Assembly: GCA_021018815.1 (NCBI GenBank)
Contig: JAITYX010000009.1
Span: 9,426,501-9,490,500, forward strand
Length of the DNA stretch: 64,000 nt
From: Talinum fruticosum
Lineage: Eukaryota; Streptophyta; Magnoliopsida; Caryophyllales; Talinaceae
Direction of reading: 5' to 3'
The notes beneath the pieces were generated by a model that saw only the letters and a program-made list of their open reading frames with translations, was not told the origin of the DNA and did no database searches. This document shows, one piece after another, positions 56,411 through 64,000 of the stretch (positions are counted from its first letter, which is position 1; each line of letters opens with the position of its first letter). Made by a program: the position numbers and the translations under genes.

Positions 56411-57110
56411 GGGCCCTATGGAGGCTCTTCGAGGTCAGCCTTCGAAACCCTAACATCGCCTATAATAGCACCTTTTCCTAATCGAGAAGTGTAACGCCCC
56501 AATACGTAAATACATAAATAAGTAATTAACAGCGGAAGACTTGTAAATTGGAGACGTTACCGCCGTTTTCATAATGAAAACGAGGCAAGTTCATTTGAGC
56601 AAATTAATTCGAAAAACAATTTATGTAACAATCCAACCCAAATTTTTTTTCTTTACGTAAAATGAAATTTCAAAATGCCGAGGATCAGCTGGAGAGGAAT
56701 TATGAGCCATGAGACCGAGGAAGGGACTAACATGTATGGGGTCAAGACGAACAGTCGAACATTACTTCTCCCGACCAGCTTTATCTTTTCTTCATCTTTA
56801 AACTTTGGGTGTGATTGAGAGTAGTCCGCCATGCGCTCGACTTCCTAAAAAAAAATTATAAAATATAAAATAATAGACGTGTGAGCTAGAAGCTCAAGTA
56901 CGTTACCGTTATAAAATAAAATTGCGATTTAGATGCTATTAAATCATGCATATCTTAAATCATCTTTCTTGAATACTCGGCTTGCAAACTTCTCAATTGC
57001 CGATTTGCTTTTCCAATTTGGCCAAACTTAGGACCCGTACTCGTGGAACAATCAATCATAGAATCCGACTCCTAGGTTCATTAACCCTAAGGCAGTCGGT
57101 TGTAGAAAAT

Positions 57111-57399
57111 TAAACGATTAAACGATTAAACGGTTAAACGATTAACGATTCTCGTGAACAATTGAACAATTAACGGTTAAATGCTCGCGCACAATTGAAC
57201 AATTAACGATTCTATTCACAATTGAACAATTAACGATTCCGTTCACAATTGAACGATTTACGATTCTGTGCACAATTGAACAATTAGCAATTCTGTTCAC
57301 AATTGAACAATTAACGATTTTGTGCACAATTGAACGATTAACGATTCTGTACACAATTGAACGATTAACAATTCCGTTCACAATTGAATAATTAATCGG
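57111..57399. repeat. 27-bp minisatellite in solo LTR
   Basis: About nine units of 27 bp, with the core CACAATTGAACAATTAACGAT and a short variable spacer such as TCTGTT. The minus strand reads as a nine-residue SIVNRIVNC-like repeat, a by-product of the period being a multiple of three. Confidence 0.9.
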
Positions 57400-57450
57400 T
57401 TCAATGCTCGCTAGCGAGCAACATTGTCCGAGCATCCCCGGATCAACCAT

Positions 57451-57660
57451 TTACGATTACAATTACGATTACGATTACGATTACGATCACATTCATTCAT
57501 GGATCATCATATGATTACGATTACGATTACGATTGCGATCACATTCATTCATGGATCGTCATACGATTACGATTACGATTACGATCACATTCATTCATGG
57601 ATCGTCATACGATTACGATTACGATTACGATTACGATCACATTCATTCATGGATCGTCAT
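57451..57660. repeat. Compound hexamer/minisatellite array
   Basis: Runs of three to five GATTAC hexamers alternate four times with a unit containing CACATTCATTCATGGATC, giving a higher-order period of about 50-60 bp. It starts about 50 bp after the 27-bp array. Confidence 0.9.
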
Positions 57661-57731
57661 AACGGTTAACGGGTCCTTTGCATGGCCAAATCAATTAAAT
57701 TGTGAAAAACTTATGTATAGGCGCAATGAAT

Positions 57732-57890
57732 TGTAATCGTGTTCGTAAACCGTAAACTGTATCGTGAATCGTAAACTATAACCGTGAATCGTGAATCGTA
57801 AACTGTAAATCGTAACTTTGAACTATAAACTACATATGTGAACCGTGAACTGTAATAAATCTGTTGTAAACCGTGAACCGTGGCTGTGAA
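57732..57890. repeat. Degenerate CGTAAAC/CGTGAA array
   Basis: Short irregular units such as ATCGTGAATCGTAAACTGTA are repeated about eight times. This is the third tandem array within 800 bp of the same LTR. Confidence 0.75.
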
Positions 57891-58959
57891 GTGGGTCCAA
57901 ATTATTTGTATTATTAAAATAGTGGTTCAATAATAAAGATAAGCACTTTGGAAAAGGTACAAGCAATAACGTACCTCAGCGTGCCAACACTCTAATGACT
58001 CGATTGTTTCTCCAATACAATTTCAATTCGATTCTGTTTCCAAAACTAATCTAATTTGTAGATTACTAGTCCTTTAACAACATTTATATGCATTTACGAT
58101 TACCAAACTTTTACTTTTGCGCGCCTATCCATAATGTTTCCTTTTGAGCCCAATATTCATACGTTTCCCGTAAATCAGCTATTGATGATATGGTTTGAAT
58201 TTGTATATAACGATTGATGAGTTTAATTCCCCATTCTTGTAATATAGCTTAAGTTTGATCTTTTGCTTCTATCACTTCTAGTTGTGCTTAATGTAGGCTA
58301 AACTTAGTTGTGCTACTCATTTCATCTAATATGCTCGGATGTCCTCTTATCTCGTAAACTAGTTATACTTCCTACTTAAGGTGTGGGATTGGTTTTTAAA
58401 TTTTCTAAAAATTTTGGCAGAGTTTCGTTTGAAATATGGCCTAACCATTAGGCTAAAAGCCTTAAAACCTGTATAATATTCACAATAAAACTCAACGAGC
58501 CACACGCTCGGAGTATACAACTCAACGGCCACACGCCGGAGTATATTTACCATCACAAAACTCAAGTTTCAAACCAAGTATATAAACCAAGTTACAATCT
58601 CGTCAACATTCTCATTTTCCTGTGCCATGAACTTTTCGATTTTTAGCCTCGACATATATATTCATAGCTAAGGTTTCGGTTAAGCAATTTAATCATAAAA
58701 ATCCCGATTATCGGGAGATGACTCCGTACAATTAATTCTTTTATAAACAAGTACCAATAATCGGTTAATGATTTAATGGGTCGTAGACAGTAATAGTGAA
58801 ACACATTAATATTTCAACATGTTAACATTTAAATATTTTGAAAAGTGTAGACGATGAACGTACTTGAGGTAGCTGTTCGTTTTCCTTTAAGTATTGTTTT
58901 TCGTTATTTTCTTCGATCATGTCCATCTCCATCGATTTTCTCACAAGTGGTCAAAACGG

Positions 58960-59430
58960 AATTGGGTGGTGGTGGCTCGTTGGTGGCTATACGGTGGCTC
59001 GGCAGTAGCGGATGCGTTGGTCGGTGGCGTCGAGCTCCGGTCGGCGACCGGGACGGCGGCGTGGTGGCACGACCGTGCAGCAGCAGCGAGGACGGTTTTG
59101 CCTGCCGGCGCGAGACGGGGAGGAGGGAGAAGAAGGACTCGATGCGGGGGCAGGCGTGGCCGGAACGCCGGCGGCGGCTTGCTGCGCCGGCAGCGGCCAA
59201 GGGCGGTGGCACCATCCCGATCCGGTGGTGGTGGCGGCATCGGGGTCGCTTGAAGCGAACGAGTAAAGAGGAGAGAGAGGTGCGACGGAGGTAACAGGGC
59301 GCGGCGGCGGCCTCGCTGGCGGTAGCATAGGCCGGTGGTGGTGGCTGGCCGGTGGTGGGTGCGATGGCGGAAGCGAGTGAGAAAGAGTGGGGAGGTGAGG
59401 GAGAGGTGAAGATGAATTTGGTAGCTTTAT
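58960..59430. other. GC-rich island within solo LTR
   Basis: A strongly GC-rich block with GGTGGTGGC and CGGCGG repeats, open in most frames on both strands. It lies 350-820 nt from the LTR start on the minus strand, as in the LTRs at 17290-17835 and 33880-34270. It probably represents the transcribed leader rather than a gene. Confidence 0.55.
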
Positions 59431-62298
59431 TTTCAAACAGACCCCTCCACTGGTATCCCGATGCTTCTAGGCTTTATTGTTTTTTTGTTTTTTTTTCTAT
59501 TTCTGTTATAATAATTTGTCTATATATGTATACTGTTTTATTTTATTTCTTTTTACTCATTAATTTAATTTATTTAATTTCGAAATAAAATTATTCGAAC
59601 ATATATACATATCGCAGATACAAACGTAAATTTGTACGAATTACCCCTTATTATTTGCGATTATCAAGTTTGTTCGCATCTTTTATTCCAGTTTCGTATT
59701 TTGCGCGGCTCAAACTCTTAAACAATATTAAGACGACAAAATGCAAAATTAATTATGATTAAGTTTCGGGGTGTTACAAGAAGATTCCCCAATTGATACT
59801 CCGTGCGCCTAGATTACTAGGTTGATGAGTGCCTTGCAATCCCTATTGTACTTCCAAAGTCTTCCTTTTCTTGATGCATAACCAACAAGTATCCTAGGTC
59901 CAAAGACATATCATAATGAATTTCATTAGCACCACTATTATTCTCCGCCCATTGTACCCTTCCTAGCTTTGGAGTTGAAATCGCTTTCCTCTTAAGATTG
60001 CCTTTCATCGCTTTCTTAAGAAGTCCTCTCTAACACCTCCGATGGTAATGCCCTCATGCCCACTCTCTCTCCATTTACTTCGGTGATTTCCTTGGCCACT
60101 GCCTTGTAATTTCCTCTCGGGTTCGATTGAATGACCGAGACCAGATTACTTTCAAAGGTCACAGTCCTACCCCACGACGGAACAAATCTAGTTCTATTCC
60201 CAATACTCTCTTGATCCGACCTTTGAACCTCCGGTGGCCAGTTACTCTCTTCGAAGTATTAGAGTGTATGCCATGAAGTACATCCCTTGGGGTAAGATCG
60301 AATCCCAAGAGATAGGTTCCTTAGTGAAGAAGTTATCTAGAAGTTAGTTGGGGGTAGTGTTTCGTGGAAAAAGACTTTGTGGTAGGGAGGGTTGAGGGAG
60401 AGGAGAAAATATATGAGAGAAGGCATGATGATGGAAAGCGTGTTGGAGGCTTGAAGAAGTTAGTGGTTGGAAGACAAAAGTCGCTTCTTAGGAGAATTGA
60501 GAAAATTATTAAAAGCTCAAAGATGTGGGTCATTAGTCGGAATAGAGGACAATAAAAAACCATCTCGTGGAGGTGGCATCCAAACTATAAACCTGCTTCA
60601 AAGGGAAGCAAACCACTAACGAACTATTGAAAGTGAGTAGGGTTAGTAGAATGCAAAATACCTATAGTGGTTCCGGAAGAAGTTTAGGGAGCCCTAAACC
60701 GTGCATGAAATCGGAGGCTGGAGGGCCCGAAATCCCAACTTGCAACTCAGGCCCAACACTTTGAAAAAGTCCATCTAACAAAAATCCCTTTAATGCACTT
60801 GTTGTCCTCCCGAATCCAAGTCCATAGAGGACTTCTCATTTCCCGCTTCCACACTCACTAACATATTTGTTCTTCTTCTAGCATTCCTTTAAAGGTCAGC
60901 CTAAGAGCTAGGCCCTATTAGAGGAGGTGTTTGACAAAGTTGGTGCCCTGCCCCTTGGCTAGGGCTGAGCGGGCTCCAATCCTCCCGAACCAATTTACCT
61001 TTGATGTGCATGCTCTAAAACCCTAACTAGTTCTACATAGGAACCGTGATGAGAAGGAAGCTCCAAAGGAAACCTAAAACCGAACTCATGTAGCGCAAGG
61101 GAGGAACCTTGGCTCAAGGCCCCTTCATTGCCCACAACCACTACAGCTCCCTCCCTAAAGCTCGCCCGAGATGGTACAATATAATCATCTTCAACAAACT
61201 CCATATCCTGCGGATTGTCCTCGTAATAGCACTGAGGCACGATAGATCCCGAATTACCTTAGTTGTAAGAAATCATTCTGTGGGAGGAAAGGCTTTGATC
61301 TTATTAGTATACATTATTTCCCTTCCCCGAGCATAATATAGCCCCTATACTCCAATGCCTTTAACATGTTGTCAAGATCTTTCTAAGCAATAGTTACCCT
61401 TTTCTTGCAAAATAGATTCTTATGACCAAACAAACCACATCTATTGTAAGCCCTAAACACTGCTCATAACGAAAGAATACCTAGATAGGCTCTTTCCTAC
61501 TATCCTCCAAATAAACCCCTGGAAAGAGCAGTTGTTTAAGGTTAACTCTTACCTTAATCCTCATATTAGGGTTTTCACAATCAATTCCATGCAACATCTA
61601 GGACTTCCTCAAAGACTCCCCTAGAATCAAGGCGACCTGCGAGGCCCTATGTCTAAGTGGAACTTCTTCAAGTTGCACTCAAAGCCTCATTTTTAGAAAT
61701 TAATGCTATAAGGACATGCATCTAATAACATGACTTGAGCACAAGCAACAACCCTAGAAGAGAAAGGCACTCTAGCCTAAGTAGATCGTCTTTATTATCC
61801 GAGTTAGAGCACTAGTAAGAGGAAAGATCTCCAAAAGCAATGAACTATGATTTTTCACCCGAGATCCATCCAATGTTGATTACCTGCCAAATTTCATATG
61901 GAGTTCACTGTCTAGAATCAAGAATTTTACCAAAGACCCTCTACTCCCAAAGATACTCGCCTCAAGTGTGGAGCCATAATCGGCTGTACGTGAAAAAGAT
62001 CTTAGGTGAGAGTGTCACGTGAATGAAAATTGGATTGCATGGTGGGGAAACTAAGGATATGGAATAATGAGAAAAGACAGGAGAAACAAGGATAAAGAGA
62101 AAGTGCCGATGGGGAAAAGAATAGAACAAAGAGGATTGCTAAAAAAGGGGAACAAAAGAGCAAGAAGAAGCAACAACTTAGTAAAAAACACCAGGAAGGT
62201 GGAGCCCAAGAAGAAGAAAATAAATGAACAAGTGTGGCAACTACACCATACCACTTAAAAGGCTTGATAAGATAGAAACCCACTTTTAGAAACTCCAA

Positions 62299-62610
62299 AC
62301 AACACCAACATCACACGCTACCAACCACACACGTATGCGCCGAACACATCTCCGTCGAATGCAGCAGGCAATCACTACCCGCCTAGAAAGCCTATGAAGA
62401 TAGCGCCTTTAAAACTAACAACAAGGGCCAAGGCATAAGTGGAAGAAGGTGGAAAGGAACAAAAAGAGCAGGAAACAAACCGTGGGGGGGAGGAAGAGAT
62501 GAACAACTTTAATGGAAAAGCAACTGAAACAAGAGAGAGTCTCTCTCTAAAATCTCTCACTAAAAGGGAGCTTAATTGCTTATACAAAATGAAGGAAATG
62601 ACTATCACTA
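62299..62610 (-). other. Probable LINE 5' leader
   Basis: On the minus strand this is a CT-rich sequence preceding ORF1. It includes a GAGAGAGTCTCTCTC palindrome (62531-62547). No frame is convincing. The exact LINE 5' end is not defined. Confidence 0.4.
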
Positions 62611-64000
62611 AAAGGTTTGGACTCACAAGCTTAGTTCGGAACCCAGCACCGCCTTTAAGCTTAAAAACCTTAGGGTTTTGACTTCTTTTAGTGTCCACAC
62701 TCAAGCACGTTTCCTCGAACAACGGGCATGGTCACCACGGACCGGCATCAGCCCATGGGTTCCCATAAATGGTGCGCTTTGGCTAGTTCAATATTCTGGA
62801 TTCTCCTCTATCCATTTTGGAAATTTCGGCTCGACTTATCCTTTCATCCGATGGCTAAGGGTTAGGTTTAGGGTTTTCTAAAGCCTACTTTTTTTTTTTT
62901 ATAAATAGAGGGTTATCAGCTCTCATTCTCACTGAATTCTCACTTCATTCTCTTCTCTCTACTCTTTCCACAAACACTTCCATTCTCATTCTTTCTAAAG
63001 CTCACAAAAAGCCCTCTTTTCACCTCTTTACTCACTACCAATCTATCTATTACTCCACCAAAATTCAGTCAAGATTCGAGCCTAGCATGTTGGTTAGGTT
63101 GAGGACACTTTTCCACTTATTCGGAGTTTGAAAATCATTATTGTTTTCTATGATTGAGATTTTGAGATATAATTTCATTTAGTTTCCAACTTGCACAAAT
63201 GTAATATTTTATTATCCGCTTTTCTTATTACTTTTATTTCATCGCTTGTACATAATGTTTTCACTACTTTTTATTTTTCCTTTTTTATGTTGAATGCTTC
63301 TCTTGATTGTGATTTTTACTCACCTATTTAATTATGATAATAATCATGATTCATATCACTGATCTTTAGCATAAATATTTAAGTATAAAGATGGATTCTC
63401 AACTATTTTAAAATAAGAAAATTGACGTATAATTCATGTTGTTCTCACTAAAGTGCATATTCATGTGGATATCACGCTCTCCGCTCCAACACGAAAATTC
63501 TAACTAGAAATGTTTTGAATCAAATCATAAAAAATAGAGGTCGTTTTATGATGATGTGGAATGAGAAGCATATTTTTGGTATACATTCGCCCTAATACTA
63601 TATCATTGGGTTAAGGCCAACTGAGTCGCTTCTTAAAACCTTTCATAATTTTGAGTTTTGTCCATTTCAGTTGTCTCTTCGATAAACTCAAAATTAGGAA
63701 AGTGATTTTGTTTTTATTAGTTGTTCTTCAAGAACTGAATGGCAACTCCTTTTTAATCAGCTTTTAATTCTTAAATCGCATCTCAATATTTTTTACAAAA
63801 ATTAGGTAAAGCGTAGAAATTAAGTGATGGACAAGCTATCGACCGGATCTGCGCAGTCCAAGCCGATGGCCGGGCGCTGGTAAGTTAGTCTGGTGGGCCG
63901 GCCACGACATCCAAACTACTGTTCTGACCTAGTTGAGGTTTGCATACAATTTGTTTCAAAATTGCCTTTTTATTTCACTAAAAAACGCCTAGATAGCTCC
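62611..64000 (+). repeat. Unclassified dispersed repeat, copy B
   Basis: Collinear with copy A (50873-52070) and in the same orientation. It carries about 220 extra bp at about 63325-63540, and runs to the window edge still matching. A telomere-like box (62857-62880) and ATAAATAGAGGG (62901-62912) are kept; the T-run before the TATA is longer than in copy A. Confidence 0.75.

Larger units (their letters stand above)
56490..59778 (-). mobile_element. Gypsy solo LTR (3289 bp) in LINE ORF1
   Basis: The plus strand begins TGTAACGCCCCAATACG and ends TCGGGGTGTTACA. The 5-bp duplication AGAAG is perfect (56485-56489 and 59779-59783). Orientation is minus, by similarity of the 56490 end to the LTR ends at 15865 and 21480 and of 58380-58560 (reversed) to 36560-36740. 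It contains three tandem arrays (57111-57890) and a GC-rich island (58960-59430). No internal region is present. Confidence 0.9.
56416..62050 (-). pseudogene. LINE ORF1 (zinc-knuckle RNA-binding protein), split by a solo LTR
   Basis: The C-terminus is at 56489-56416 and ends ADLEEPP with a stop (TAG, 56418-56416). ORF2 starts five bases later. The rest lies beyond the solo LTR, from 59784 upward; ignoring the LTR and one AGAAG copy, the frame is continuous. Near 61580-61480 MRIKVRVNLKQLLFPGVYLE matches the DUF4283-linked region of plant LINE ORF1. A zinc knuckle follows at about 61450-61405 (YNRCGLFGHKNLFCKK), where the first Cys is Tyr. Frameshifts are frequent. ORF1 would coat the LINE RNA. 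The N-terminal boundary is uncertain; a hydrophobic frame at 62298-62002 is probably leader. Confidence 0.72.
52281..62600 (-). mobile_element. LINE-L1 retrotransposon, near full length, interrupted by a solo LTR
   Basis: On the minus strand: 5' leader (about 62600-62300), ORF1 with a zinc knuckle, ORF2 with endonuclease, RT, zf-RVT and RNase H, then a poly(A) tail (52298-52281). Without the solo LTR at 56490-59778 it is about 7 kb, the usual size for plant L1 elements. ORF2 keeps its RT FADD motif and has a 297-codon open stretch, so it is the best preserved LINE here, though stops and frameshifts remain. Confidence 0.88.

Noticed and set aside
57142..57450. Ile/Val/Asn-rich 102-codon minus-strand frame
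   Set aside because: It is the 27-bp minisatellite read in frame (nine-residue repeat), not a protein.
58854..59436. Overlapping 80-150-codon open frames on both strands
   Set aside because: They lie in the GC-rich island of a solo LTR, are low-complexity Gly/Arg/Pro-rich, and are open only because GC-rich repeats lack stop codons.
62002..62298. Hydrophobic 98-codon minus-strand frame resembling a membrane protein
   Set aside because: It is translation of a T/C-rich stretch in the LINE leader; no homologous domain, and the overlapping plus-strand frame is equally Lys-rich by composition.
1..64000. tRNA, rRNA, CRISPR or bacterial-type operons
   Set aside because: No tRNA-like folds, rRNA sequence, regularly spaced palindromic repeats or ribosome-binding-site-led gene clusters were seen. 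The PBS sites resemble tRNA 3' ends only because LTR elements use tRNAs as primers.

Overview
The window looks like a nested transposable-element block from a large, AT-rich flowering-plant genome, probably a eudicot. The evidence is plant-type CACTA, hAT, Copia, Gypsy and LINE-L1 remnants, TATA boxes of the plant TATAAATA type, CT-rich 5' leaders with AAACCCTAA boxes, and one small plant cell-wall-type gene. I found no bacterial-style operons, rRNA, tRNA or CRISPR.

Layout, left to right. 153-4752: 3' part of a CACTA transposon with a decayed TNP2 transposase on the minus strand. 4753-15864: a Copia element (SIRE/Maximus-like), plus strand, carrying a Gypsy solo LTR in its 5' LTR (5807-7912) and a Copia solo LTR in its reverse transcriptase (12025-13575). 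15865-21982: a minus-strand Gypsy element sitting in the Copia 3' LTR. 21983-about 24670: a broken hAT transposon, with a fragment of a calcium-sensor (EF-hand) gene in its leader region. 25172-25601: a probable hAT MITE. 25772-26209: the only credible host gene, a secreted Cys/Pro-rich protein. 26728-26870: a second hAT fragment. 26880-32776: LINE endonuclease sequence split by a chromovirus-type Gypsy element (27246-32651). 33527-40299: a Gypsy element with 3.3-kb LTRs and most of pol deleted. 40300-43054: a minus-strand Copia fragment of the same family as the first. 43055-43705: the terminal repeat end of a CACTA element. 43706-47684: 5' LTR, leader and gag of a Tat/Ogre-like Gypsy element, minus strand. 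48269-49018: a hAT MITE. 49430-50645: LINE remnant. 50873-about 52070 and 62611-64000: two copies of an unclassified repeat with a promoter-like core. 52281-about 62600: a fairly well preserved minus-strand LINE, interrupted by a 3.3-kb Gypsy solo LTR (56490-59778).

The elements interact mainly by insertion into one another. Several junctions are clean: target-site duplications are visible around three solo LTRs and one MITE, and two LINE reading frames become continuous when the later insertion is ignored. Other junctions (21982/21983, 40299/40300, 43705/43706) cut both partners at arbitrary points and look like deletions or rearrangements. Every transposon coding region has frameshifts or stops, so nothing here is likely to be autonomous. 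I see no convincing new biological system. The most unusual signals are a long foldback in the CACTA element, heat-shock-element-like sites in both LTRs of the chromovirus, a captured EF-hand gene fragment that keeps its splice donor, three abutting tandem arrays inside a solo LTR, and direct repeats on both sides of the LINE.
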